A stretch of DNA of 58,271 bases, taken from Bdellovibrionaceae bacterium UBA6776 (GTDB lineage Bacteria > Bdellovibrionota > Bdellovibrionia > Bdellovibrionales > UBA1609). The stretch is taken from assembly GCA_002453155.1 (NCBI GenBank), contig DKGG01000036.1, positions 1-58,271 on the forward strand, read 5' to 3'. Of the stretch, positions 7,447 through 15,830 are shown one piece after another (positions within the stretch are counted from its first letter, which is position 1; each line of letters opens with the position of its first letter). The position numbers and the translations under genes were made by a program. The notes beneath the pieces are model-generated. The model saw nothing but the letters and a program-made list of their open reading frames with translations, was not told the origin of the DNA and searched no databases.

Positions 7447-8265
7447 ATGGCTGCTAAAAAAATCGATACTTCAATTCAAGATGGCGTGAACCTCATTTCT
7501 CTTCCAAATGTCTCAGAAAAAGACATGAAAGAATTGCTTGAGATGTCCACCAAACAATGGCTTCTTCTTCCGGAAAAAATTCATGCTTTTGATCTTGGCA
7601 AGGTGACCAACTTTGATCCAGGAAGCTTGAGCCAAATTCTTTCTTTTTTAAAATCTTTAAAAAAGGTCGAGAAGAATCATTTTAGTTTCAATGTTTCCCC
7701 TCTCTTGATGTCTTTTCTCAAGGAAAAGGGTCTAACCAGTACTTTTAATATCAAATCCAGCTTTGATGATGGACTCAATGCCCTATCCGGCGGAAAGAAA
7801 AAACAAGTGGACGCAAAACTTTTAAAGCCATTTATTGATGGTGCCTCCAATGCCTTTCAAGTCCAGGTGGGAATCAACCTTAAGGGCGAATCTCCCTACT
7901 CTAAGGCTCATATGTATGAAGAAGGCGATGCCATTGCCGGACAGGTCAATGTGAACCTTCCCAACTTCAAAGGTGAAATTTGTCTTTGCTTTTCAGAGGC
8001 CAGCTTTATTGGAACCTACGGAGCGCTTCTTGGAGAAGAAATCTCAAAAATTGACGAAGAAAGTGCTGACGCCGCTTCAGAACTTCTGAATATGATTTAT
8101 GGACATGCGAAGACCATTTTGAACCGAGACTTTGGAATGGTTTTGGAACCTGCAATTCCTAAAGCAATTTTAAATCCAAAACCCGTAAAGTCTGCAAATC
8201 CCGTCATCGTGATCCCCTTCAACAGTGATCATGGTAAACTTAGAATTGAAATAGTTATTCATTAG
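7447..8265 (+). CDS. cheX: CheX-type CheY-P phosphatase with an N-terminal STAS-like domain
   Basis: The C-terminal half carries the CheC/CheX phosphatase signature exactly: D-x3-E-x2-N followed by 22 residues and proline (DAASELLNMIYG...AIP). In known family members these Glu and Asn side chains help hydrolyse the phosphate on CheY. The first 115 residues look like a small alpha/beta STAS-type domain (FDLGKVTNFDPGSLSQIL); this is an inference. I chose the ATG at 7447 over the upstream TTG at 7429; neither has a strong ribosome-binding site. The next gene, 14 bp downstream, is cheY, its likely substrate. Divergent from cheA across 142 bp of A/T-rich DNA that should hold both promoters. Confidence 0.8.
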   Translation: MAAKKIDTSIQDGVNLISLPNVSEKDMKELLEMSTKQWLLLPEKIHAFDLGKVTNFDPGSLSQILSFLKSLKKVEKNHFSFNVSPLLMSFLKEKGLTSTFNIKSSFDDGLNALSGGKKKQVDAKLLKPFIDGASNAFQVQVGINLKGESPYSKAHMYEEGDAIAGQVNVNLPNFKGEICLCFSEASFIGTYGALLGEEISKIDEESADAASELLNMIYGHAKTILNRDFGMVLEPAIPKAILNPKPVKSANPVIVIPFNSDHGKLRIEIVIH

Positions 8266-8279
8266 AAAGGAAGCCAATT

Positions 8280-8678
8280 ATGTTTGATCCATCAACCCAT
8301 GTTCTCGTCGTCGATGATATGAAAACCATGAGAAAGCTCGTCATTCGTGCTTGCACTCAATTGGGTTTTACCAATTTCACCGAGGCTGGCGATGGCGCTG
8401 AAGCCTGGGGAGTTTTAAGTTCTTCCGATTCTAAAATTGGTTTGGTCATTTCCGATTGGAACATGCCCAACTCCACTGGGCTGGATCTTTTAAAGCGTGT
8501 GCGTTCGGACCAAAGAACAGGCAAACTTCCTTTTATTCTGCTCACTGCAGAATCTGAAGCCAGCCAAGTTCAAGCTGCAGTTGCTGCTGGAGTGGACAGC
8601 TATTTGGTAAAGCCTTTTACCGCCGAAGCCATTGAAGCCAAACTAAAGCAGGTCTATGCAAAGAGACAAGCTGCCTAA
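8280..8678 (+). CDS. cheY: Single-domain response regulator CheY
   Basis: A stand-alone receiver domain of 132 residues, the usual CheY size. The acidic pocket (VVDDMKT), the phospho-acceptor in VISDWNMPNSTG, the switch threonine in LLTAESE and the lysine in LVKPF are all present. The first part (DDMKTMRKLV) closely follows CheY proteins that bind the flagellar switch. AAAGGAAG precedes the ATG. Placed between the CheX-type phosphatase and an HD-GYP-like gene, so its phosphate is probably added by CheA and removed by CheX. Confidence 0.92.
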   Translation: MFDPSTHVLVVDDMKTMRKLVIRACTQLGFTNFTEAGDGAEAWGVLSSSDSKIGLVISDWNMPNSTGLDLLKRVRSDQRTGKLPFILLTAESEASQVQAAVAAGVDSYLVKPFTAEAIEAKLKQVYAKRQAA

Positions 8679-8705
8679 CTTTAGAAAACGGTGTAGTCTC
8701 ATAAG

Positions 8706-10052
8706 ATGTCCCAAGAACCTTCCCCCGTCAGATTTTGTCTCATTGCACTTTCGGACAATTTAAAAGATCTGATTCGTGGGGTTGCGCCTAAAGGACAGTT
8801 CAAAGAGGTCAATTCCGAATCAGATTTTGAAAACATTCTGGACGACCTCAACGCGGATAATTTTGAAATTGTAATTTGTGGGGCTGAACTGGGAATGGAA
8901 TTTCCTATTGAATGCGGGCAAATCACACGACAGCAGTGTGGCGGAAACCCCATCTACTTCGTGGCAGAAAAGACCGAAGGTTTTGATCAAAAAAATCTGG
9001 TAAAGAATGGTTTCTCCTTTGCCTACATCCTTCCCATGGATAAAAATCTATTCACCGAAGACTTGAACGATGCACTTATTAAGGCCGGGCAGGCAGGTCG
9101 ATCCTTTAAACCTGTTTTCGTGATGGACCTTGATGGCGATAGTGAACTCAACTTTGATACTTTTGTATATCTTCCACTCAACAAAAAATTCATTCGTTTT
9201 TCTGGGGCCAATTCCAAAATCCAAGAAGAGCGGCTCAATCGCTTGAAAACTAAAGATGTGGGAAATCTTCACATCGACAAAAAAGATAAGGCTGCGTTTT
9301 ACAAATACTCTTCGGAGAGGCTCCTCAGTCTCGGAAAAGGCGAAGGGCAAGTTTCCGAAACCGAACGCAAAGAAAAGTTAAACAACTCTGTTCGCGGACT
9401 TTTCACCAACATTGTGGATGCGGCTTCCGCAGACTTCGAAAAAGGAAAAGAGCTGGTTGCCGATTGCCAAAAAATTGTCTCGCTTTATATCACCGGAGGC
9501 GGTTCCGACAATTGGTACAATGAAATGGTTCGAGCTTTAAGTGGAGCCAGCAACACTTACGATCACGCATCTACGGTTTCTACCCTGGCCGCTCTTTTTG
9601 CGATTTCCATGGGTGAACCTCATCCCGACGAATATGCCATCGCGGGATTTTTACATGATTTAGGACGGGCGAATCTTCCCGAAGAACTGCCCTTCACTCC
9701 TCAAGATCAATGGACTGAGGAGCAAAAGAAAGCCTACCTGAATCACCCCATTGAAAGCTTAAATGTCATCAAAGCAAAAAAAATGGTGCTACCTGCGAAT
9801 GTTGAAAAAGCCATCTTGCAACACCATGAAATGTTCAATGGCAAAGGTTTTCCTAAGCAGGTCACCGGCGATCGGATCTGTACCGAAGCGCAAGTTTTGT
9901 CTCTGGCGGATCAACTTTTTTATCTGACGGTGGAAGTGGAAGGTGCGAAGAAGCTCACCATTCAAGAAGCCTTCGAACAGATTCGAACCAATGGCAGCAT
10001 CGGCCCCGGCATTCTCAAACGCCTGGAGCCGGTGGTCATGAAAAAATCTTAA
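8706..10052 (+). CDS. HD-GYP-like phosphohydrolase with an unrecognised N-terminal region
   Basis: The C-terminal 170 residues form an HD-GYP-type domain: YDHAS, the HD pair in GFLHDLGR, NHPIES, QHHEMFNGKGFP and LSLADQ. Such domains usually hydrolyse cyclic di-GMP. The GYP tripeptide is GFP here, a common variation, so activity is plausible but not certain. The first 270 residues include a possible receiver-like fold (residues 1-130) without the phospho-acceptor pattern, and then a helical part; I do not recognise them. The gene follows cheY by 27 bp and ends in a 4-bp convergent overlap with the hibernation factor. It may link chemotaxis with cyclic di-GMP turnover. Confidence 0.75.
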   Translation: MSQEPSPVRFCLIALSDNLKDLIRGVAPKGQFKEVNSESDFENILDDLNADNFEIVICGAELGMEFPIECGQITRQQCGGNPIYFVAEKTEGFDQKNLVKNGFSFAYILPMDKNLFTEDLNDALIKAGQAGRSFKPVFVMDLDGDSELNFDTFVYLPLNKKFIRFSGANSKIQEERLNRLKTKDVGNLHIDKKDKAAFYKYSSERLLSLGKGEGQVSETERKEKLNNSVRGLFTNIVDAASADFEKGKELVADCQKIVSLYITGGGSDNWYNEMVRALSGASNTYDHASTVSTLAALFAISMGEPHPDEYAIAGFLHDLGRANLPEELPFTPQDQWTEEQKKAYLNHPIESLNVIKAKKMVLPANVEKAILQHHEMFNGKGFPKQVTGDRICTEAQVLSLADQLFYLTVEVEGAKKLTIQEAFEQIRTNGSIGPGILKRLEPVVMKKS

Positions 10053-10393
10053 TGGCGGCGCAAATGCTCTTGCTTTTCAGTGTAGCGACGCACTTCTTTC
10101 AAAAGGCTGTCTGCAGCGTTGGTTACAGCCTTTCTTAAATCCACGTCCTTCTTTTTTGCCACGAGTAGTTTGGGAATTCCGGGAACTTTCACATCAATGA
10201 CCACGTGAGAATCTTTCAGGTTTCCGAAGGGACTTCGAGCATCCACAACAAATTTTACGTTTACGGAAACTTTTTTCTTTGCATCGCGGATTTGAACTCT
10301 TTTTTCCAAAGAGCTCAATCGTCGAGCCACCAAATTTTCTAAAGTTTCAGAGCGAGTGAGATTGACGTAATCAAATTTGTAATCGAGTGCCAT
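10049..10393 (-). CDS. hpf: Short ribosome hibernation-promoting factor (HPF/RaiA family)
   Basis: A 114-residue protein with the beta-alpha-beta-beta-beta-alpha pattern of HPF/RaiA proteins, rich in Lys and Arg, ending in a helix (KAVTNAADSLLKEVRRYTEK). Family members bind the 30S subunit and silence ribosomes in stationary phase. It lacks the C-terminal dimerisation domain of long HPF. The ribosome-binding site AGGAGGTG is strong, but an exact complement lies 28 bases upstream and could mask it. Convergent with the HD-GYP-like gene, overlapping by 4 bp. Confidence 0.8.
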   Translation of the reverse strand: MALDYKFDYVNLTRSETLENLVARRLSSLEKRVQIRDAKKKVSVNVKFVVDARSPFGNLKDSHVVIDVKVPGIPKLLVAKKKDVDLRKAVTNAADSLLKEVRRYTEKQEHLRRH

Positions 10394-10395
10394 AA

Positions 10396-10437
10396 CACCT
10401 CCTATTTATGCGAATATTGTCCCACCGAAAGGAGGTG
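10396..10437 (-). promoter_or_regulatory. hpf: Inverted repeat that could mask the hpf ribosome-binding site
   Basis: On the minus strand, CACCTCC (10437-10431) is the exact complement of the hpf ribosome-binding site GGAGGTG (10402-10396). The 28 bases between them could form a loop. This is the layout of a translational on/off hairpin. Only base pairing is seen; regulation is an inference. Confidence 0.4.
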
Positions 10438-10484
10438 CTGTAAACGCTCACTGCTTCCAGACGAGCGAGAAATAAGGCCCCCTC

Positions 10485-11867
10485 TTATTTGAACTGTTGA
10501 ACCAATTCCTTGAAGTAATTTCCACGCTCCACATAGGAGTCGAACATGTCAAAGCTGGAAGCTCCCGGAGAAAGCAACACTCTATCCCCAATCCGAGACT
10601 TTTGGTAAGAAATCAATACCGCTTCTTCAAAAGTTCCGATCAGAAAAGTTTCGCTGTAATCCCCAATGTCTCGGTTGATGCGCTCTTTCGCTTCACCCAC
10701 CAAAATCAAAGATTTCACTTTGCGTTGAATGCGGTCCCGAAGAGGCGCATAATTGAGGTTGGTGTCTTTTCCACCCATAATCAAAATGACGTTTTCATCA
10801 AAAGCATCCAAAGCTCTCATCACCGCATGCACGTTGGTGGCCTTTGAATCATTGTAAAATTCAACTCCACCCACACGACGGACATATTCCAACCGGTGGT
10901 GCATGCCTCCGTAAGTGTCGATGACTTTTTGAATTTGCTCTGCCGTGGCACCGTGTTCACGGGCGGCCAACACGGCGGCCATGATGTTCTCTTGGGAATG
11001 AACCCCACGCATTTTGGTCTCGCCTACGGAAAAATACTGAATCTCAGGACCGGTGCGCACTTTCAACTGATCCTTGATGGCCACAGAACCGCCGATGTTC
11101 ATAATTTGAGGTTCAAGACTGGGCTTTCGAGAGAAGTAGAAAATTCGTCCTCTTTGAACCATGGGATCCCGGGCCAATTCCACAACGGCATTGTCATCCG
11201 CATTTAAAATGCTGGTGGTGGACTGGTTCACGTTCAAGAACACTTTTCTTTTGGCATTCACATAATCTTCCATAGAGCGGTAACGGTCCAAGTGATTTTC
11301 CGCCAAATTCATAAACACAATGTTTTTGGGATTGAACTTTTCGGCGTGCTCCAACATGAAGCTGGATACTTCCACGACCAAAACATCGGCCTTTTCCCCT
11401 TTTCGCAAATACTCGCTCAAAGGCTCACCGTAGTTCCCACCAATCCAAACTTTTTTTCCAGACTCTTTGAGGAAGGTATAAATCAAATGAGCGGTGGTGG
11501 ACTTTCCGTTGGTTCCAGTTACGGCAATCATGGGCTCTTTTACAAATTGAGCACAGAATTCCAAATCTCCAGTGACTGGCACCCCTTGGTTTTTTGCGTA
11601 TTCAAAAATCTTTAAATGAGGAGGCACCCCAGGAGAAAGAATGATCAGGTCTTGCGCCAAAAATGTTTTGGGAGTGTGGCCACCCAATTCCAAACGAATG
11701 GGAATGCCTTCCAATTTTTCCAAGTGATTCAAAAGCTCGGCCTTGGATTTGTGATCACTCACAGTCACTTCTGCACCTTGAGAGTGAAGAAAGTGTGCCA
11801 TGGAGACCCCAGTTTTTGCCAATCCAACGATTAGAATTTTTTTGCCTTTGATATCACTGAGTTCCAT
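10485..11867 (-). CDS. murD: UDP-N-acetylmuramoyl-L-alanine--D-glutamate ligase MurD
   Basis: MurD adds D-glutamate to UDP-MurNAc-L-Ala in the cytoplasm. The protein has an N-terminal Rossmann-like UDP-binding domain (KILIVGLAKTGVS), the ATP-binding loop AVTGTNGKSTT, the central HLDRY motif, and the C-terminal ligase domain (FYNDSKATN and LLSPGASSFD). The length of 460 residues is normal. It is the last gene of the minus-strand cell-wall operon, four bases after mraY. The expected next genes (ftsW, murG, murC) are absent. A short AAATAAG/CTTATTT stem just past the stop (10470-10490) may be a weak terminator. Confidence 0.95.
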   Translation of the reverse strand: MELSDIKGKKILIVGLAKTGVSMAHFLHSQGAEVTVSDHKSKAELLNHLEKLEGIPIRLELGGHTPKTFLAQDLIILSPGVPPHLKIFEYAKNQGVPVTGDLEFCAQFVKEPMIAVTGTNGKSTTAHLIYTFLKESGKKVWIGGNYGEPLSEYLRKGEKADVLVVEVSSFMLEHAEKFNPKNIVFMNLAENHLDRYRSMEDYVNAKRKVFLNVNQSTTSILNADDNAVVELARDPMVQRGRIFYFSRKPSLEPQIMNIGGSVAIKDQLKVRTGPEIQYFSVGETKMRGVHSQENIMAAVLAAREHGATAEQIQKVIDTYGGMHHRLEYVRRVGGVEFYNDSKATNVHAVMRALDAFDENVILIMGGKDTNLNYAPLRDRIQRKVKSLILVGEAKERINRDIGDYSETFLIGTFEEAVLISYQKSRIGDRVLLSPGASSFDMFDSYVERGNYFKELVQQFK

Positions 11868-11871
11868 AGAA

Positions 11872-12948
11872 TTACCTCAACTTTAGGGTGGCTAATGAAA
11901 GTACGGCCAACAGAATGGATATGATCCAAAACCGCACTATAATTTTTGTTTCATCCAAGCCCTTCAGTTCAAAGTGATGGTGGATTGGCGCCATGCGAAA
12001 GATGCGCTTTCCCGTCAACTTAAAGGAAGCCACTTGGGTGATCACAGATAGGGCTTCTACCACAAATACCCCTCCGAGCACCACCAACAAAAGTTCATTT
12101 TGGCTGATCACTGCAGAAATCCCCAAAAATCCTCCCAAGGACAAGGACCCCACATCTCCCATAAAGACCTGAGCCGGATAGGAGTTGAACCATAAAAAGG
12201 CCAAACCTGCAGCCACCAACGCTGCCGCAACGGGAACCGTTTCTCCGGCTCCCGCAATGTATGGAATGCCCAAATAACTGGCGATCTCAAAATGCCCAGC
12301 CACATAGGCAAACAGAGCCAAGGTGGCCGCAGAAATCATCACCGGAACAATGGCCAATCCATCCAACCCATCGGTCAAATTCACCGCATTCGCGGCTCCA
12401 ACCACAACCAGGGAACCGAAAGCCACATAAAACCATCCCAATTCAAAGGAGGTGTTTTTAAAGAAGGGTAAATAAAGCTGAGTGGGAAGCACATCCTGCA
12501 TCACCAGGAAGGTCAAAACTCCCGCCGAAATGGCAAATTCCACAAGCAGGCGCACCTTTCCCGGCACTCCTTTGGAGTTTTTCTTCCAAACCTTTAAGGC
12601 GTCGTCCACAAAACCCACCAAACCAAATCCAAAAGTGACCACCAAAACGCCCCAAACCATGCGGTTTCCCAAGTCGAACCACAAAACTCCCGGCACAAAA
12701 AGTCCAAGAAGGATCAACCCCCCTCCCATGGTGGGAGTGCCCTGTTTTCTCAAATGAGTTTGTGGGCCATCGTCACGAACACTTTGTCCCCATTGATTTT
12801 TTATCAATTGACTGATGTATCGAGGTCCCAACCACCAGCACACTCCAAAAGCCGTAAAAAACGCCAAAAATGAGCGAAAGGTGATGTAACGGAAAACATT
12901 TAAAGCCGTATATTCATGAGAGAAATCAACCAGGATTTTGTAAAGCAT
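11872..12948 (-). CDS. mraY: Phospho-N-acetylmuramoyl-pentapeptide transferase MraY
   Basis: MraY is the integral inner-membrane enzyme that transfers phospho-MurNAc-pentapeptide to undecaprenyl phosphate, making lipid I. About ten hydrophobic segments are visible. Signature loops are DDGPQTHLRKQGTPTMGG near the N-terminus, the Asp pair in GFVDDALK, NLTDGLDGLA, FMGDVGSLSLGG and the HHHFE motif near the C-terminus. The length of 358 residues is typical. It sits between murF (21 bp upstream) and murD (4 bp downstream). Confidence 0.96.
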   Translation of the reverse strand: MLYKILVDFSHEYTALNVFRYITFRSFLAFFTAFGVCWWLGPRYISQLIKNQWGQSVRDDGPQTHLRKQGTPTMGGGLILLGLFVPGVLWFDLGNRMVWGVLVVTFGFGLVGFVDDALKVWKKNSKGVPGKVRLLVEFAISAGVLTFLVMQDVLPTQLYLPFFKNTSFELGWFYVAFGSLVVVGAANAVNLTDGLDGLAIVPVMISAATLALFAYVAGHFEIASYLGIPYIAGAGETVPVAAALVAAGLAFLWFNSYPAQVFMGDVGSLSLGGFLGISAVISQNELLLVVLGGVFVVEALSVITQVASFKLTGKRIFRMAPIHHHFELKGLDETKIIVRFWIISILLAVLSLATLKLR

Positions 12949-12969
12949 CCCGTAAAAGTGACACTGAAG

Positions 12970-14385
12970 TTAGAAGCCGTCAACGCCCCAGCAATTTAAA
13001 ACCCGCTCGATCTTTGAACCTCTGGAAGCCTTTAGCGCGACCACATCCCCCGAACTCAATTCGGCTTGAATCTGCTGTGCGATTTTAGGATCAAAATCGT
13101 TAGAAAAAACCGCTTCTCCATGAAAGCCAGAATTCTTCAGTCCGGCTTTCACTGCACCCATATGGGAACCAAAATACCAAATCTTTGAAAGCCCGATTTG
13201 GCCGGCCAATTCGGCGGCCTCTTGATGGGCGTCATCGCCCCATTCCCCAAGCTCTTTCATGTCACTGAAAATAAAATACTTCTTTCCTTCAGTTTCCAAT
13301 TCAAAAAGATTTTTCAAGAGCATGCGCATGCTTTCGGGATTGGCATTGTAACCATCAAAGATCACAGCGGATCCCGTAGCCAGTGGGATCCATTGATTTC
13401 GTCCCCAACTTTCAAATTTTAAATCTTTGAGATGTTTGACCAACACCTCCGGGGTCAAACCCAAGGCCAATCCAATGGATGCAGCCGCAGAGAGATTGGA
13501 AACCACCTGACGTCCAAAAGCTCTAACTTTAAAATCCACTTCAAAATCTTTAAGACGCCCTGATATTTGAAGCCCTGATTTCATCAAAGTTCCCGCACGC
13601 AGCAAAACGTCGGCCTCTGGATTGAAAGAAGAAAACGTGATCTGTCGATCTTTTGGAAATCCTTTAACACCTTCTCGCTCATACAGTTCCAAGGTGAATT
13701 CATTGTCCAAATTGTAAATGTGAATGCCATTGGGAGTGGATTCATAAATTTCATTTTTCGCCATCTGAATGGCTTCAATGGAGCCCAATTCACCGATGTG
13801 AGCTCTTCCCACCATGGTGACCAAAGTTACATCTGGCGTGGCAATTTCACACAGACGTCGAATTTCTCCAGAATGGTTCATCCCCATCTCTTGCAAAACC
13901 ACTTCGGTGTTGGCTTCAGCTTGCAACAGACTTAAAGGAACGCCCCAGTGATTGTTAAAACTTCCAGGACTCGCCGAAACTCGGAATTCCTCTTTCAAAA
14001 TCTGAGAAGCCAATTCTTTGGTGGTTGTTTTGCCATTGGATCCGGTGATTCCAACCACTTTAAATCCGCACTCACGCCGCCAAGCCTGAGCCAAGTCTTG
14101 AAGGGCTCTTAAGGTGTCGGACACCAAAACAATGGCCACCTTGCCCTGATGCTGCAAATATTTTTCGTCCCATTGATGGGTTAAAATGGCATCTGCTCCG
14201 GATTCAATGGCTGCAGAGACAAACTGATGACCGTCGAAGTTTTCACCCTTTAAGGCCACGAACAAGGCTCCTTTTAAAGGCCGCCGGGAATCGGTTTCAA
14301 TGCGTTGAACGCCCTCGGGCCCCTGAGTTTTTAACTCGCCGTGTGTGGCTTGCACAATAAAGTCTAGAGCGAATTTGGTTTTCAA
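12970..14385 (-). CDS. murF: UDP-MurNAc-tripeptide--D-alanyl-D-alanine ligase MurF
   Basis: MurF adds the D-Ala-D-Ala dipeptide, the last cytoplasmic step toward the pentapeptide. It shows the N-terminal domain DSRRPLKGALFVALKGENFDG, the ATP loop GITGSNGKTTTKE, the central motif NNHWGVPLSLL and the C-terminal region YNANPESM and FSDMKELG. The length is 471 residues. It overlaps the end of murE by 4 bp (ATGA), so translation is probably coupled. Confidence 0.94.
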   Translation of the reverse strand: MKTKFALDFIVQATHGELKTQGPEGVQRIETDSRRPLKGALFVALKGENFDGHQFVSAAIESGADAILTHQWDEKYLQHQGKVAIVLVSDTLRALQDLAQAWRRECGFKVVGITGSNGKTTTKELASQILKEEFRVSASPGSFNNHWGVPLSLLQAEANTEVVLQEMGMNHSGEIRRLCEIATPDVTLVTMVGRAHIGELGSIEAIQMAKNEIYESTPNGIHIYNLDNEFTLELYEREGVKGFPKDRQITFSSFNPEADVLLRAGTLMKSGLQISGRLKDFEVDFKVRAFGRQVVSNLSAAASIGLALGLTPEVLVKHLKDLKFESWGRNQWIPLATGSAVIFDGYNANPESMRMLLKNLFELETEGKKYFIFSDMKELGEWGDDAHQEAAELAGQIGLSKIWYFGSHMGAVKAGLKNSGFHGEAVFSNDFDPKIAQQIQAELSSGDVVALKASRGSKIERVLNCWGVDGF

Positions 14386-15830
14386 CGAAAAAACTCCCGA
14401 ACCACTTTGTGATCTGAAAATGGAAGAATCTGATCCCCAAGGATCTGATAATCTTCATGCCCCTTCCCTGCAATTAGGATCACATCATTGGTCGAAGCCA
14501 TTTGCAAGGCTTGGTGAATGGCCTTTTCTCGGTCCACTTCCATTTCCACAGGAGAAGAATCCGAACTCCCAGACATGCCCTTCAATCCTTCTTCCAAAAT
14601 TTGAAGAGGATCTTCCGTGCGCGGATTGTCTGAGGTTAAAATCACATGATCCGCAAATCTTTGTCCTTGCTCCACCATCAAGGGGCGCTTTCCTCGGTCA
14701 CGATCCCCACCAAAACCAAAGACTGCGATGAGTTTTTGATCTTTACTTTTTAGTTCTTTCAAAGTTTTTAAACTGGAGGCCAATGCATCCGGAGTATGAG
14801 CATAATCCACAAAAACATGTGGCCCTCCATGGACCTTTTCCATACGCCCCGGAGCCCCTTTGAAATCTTTGAGACTATCAGCCACCTTTTCTAAGGAGTT
14901 CCCCATCAATAAACCTGCCGCCAAAGTGCCTGCCGCATTTAAAATGTTGTGATGTCCCGGAGTTCCCACAGTCACTTCCGCGTTTCCAAAGGGAGTGACA
15001 AACTGAAAACGAGAGCCCATCAAATCTTTTTGAATGTTCTGAACGATGAAGTCCCCATTGGTTCCATAGCGATAAAGGGAAGCTCCTTCCACAGCCTGAA
15101 CAGAGCTGAGCTTGACATCGTCCGCACAGATCAAACCCACTCCTTTTTCTTTTAAGTGCTTTAAAAAAAGTTTTTGCTTCGCCTGAAAGTAATTCTCTTC
15201 CGTTCCGTGATAATCCAAATGGTCTCGAGTCAAATTGGTCCACAAAACCACATCGTAGTTTAAGCCCTCCACACGCCGCTGATCCAACGCATGACTGCTG
15301 ACCTCCATGGCCGCACCTTGCGCCCCAAGATCCACAAAATTCCTAAGACGTTCATACACGCCCACCACGTCAGGAGTTGTGAGCGAGGATTTCCAAACTT
15401 GGCTCTTCAAGTGATGATCAATGGTTCCCATCACACCAACGGAGAAACCCAAATTCGCCATCATGTGTTCATACATGTAAACACAAGTGGTCTTTCCGTT
15501 GGTGCCGGTCACTCCAAAAAGTTTCAGTTTGCTTTCGGGATGGTCATAAAATTTTTGTGCGGCTCCGGCAAGAGCAGACAAAGTGTCTGGGACAACAATA
15601 ACTTCACCCGAATAATCCGAAGGGATTTTCTCCGAATTATGAACCACCACTGCCCCTGCGCCCGCTTTTGCTGCGGACGCCAAATGACTATGGCCGTCTT
15701 GATGAGTTCCCACCAGCGCAAAAAATACAGAACCTTTTTTGACTTTCCGAGAATCAAAAACCAAATCCAAAACATTCAAGTCTGTTTTGGATTCTGGAAA
15801 TAAATTTTTAAGGCTCTTTTTGTGACTCAC
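14382..15830 (-). CDS. murE: UDP-MurNAc-L-Ala-D-Glu--meso-diaminopimelate ligase MurE
   Basis: MurE adds the third amino acid of the stem peptide. The ATP loop VTGTNGKTTC, the central region WTNLTRDHLDYHG and the C-terminal ligase domain are clear. The amino-acid-selecting motif is DNPR (TSDNPRTEDP), the form known in enzymes that use meso-diaminopimelate rather than lysine. This supports Gram-negative-type peptidoglycan. It overlaps ftsI and murF by 4 bp each. Confidence 0.95.
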   Translation of the reverse strand: MSHKKSLKNLFPESKTDLNVLDLVFDSRKVKKGSVFFALVGTHQDGHSHLASAAKAGAGAVVVHNSEKIPSDYSGEVIVVPDTLSALAGAAQKFYDHPESKLKLFGVTGTNGKTTCVYMYEHMMANLGFSVGVMGTIDHHLKSQVWKSSLTTPDVVGVYERLRNFVDLGAQGAAMEVSSHALDQRRVEGLNYDVVLWTNLTRDHLDYHGTEENYFQAKQKLFLKHLKEKGVGLICADDVKLSSVQAVEGASLYRYGTNGDFIVQNIQKDLMGSRFQFVTPFGNAEVTVGTPGHHNILNAAGTLAAGLLMGNSLEKVADSLKDFKGAPGRMEKVHGGPHVFVDYAHTPDALASSLKTLKELKSKDQKLIAVFGFGGDRDRGKRPLMVEQGQRFADHVILTSDNPRTEDPLQILEEGLKGMSGSSDSSPVEMEVDREKAIHQALQMASTNDVILIAGKGHEDYQILGDQILPFSDHKVVREFFR

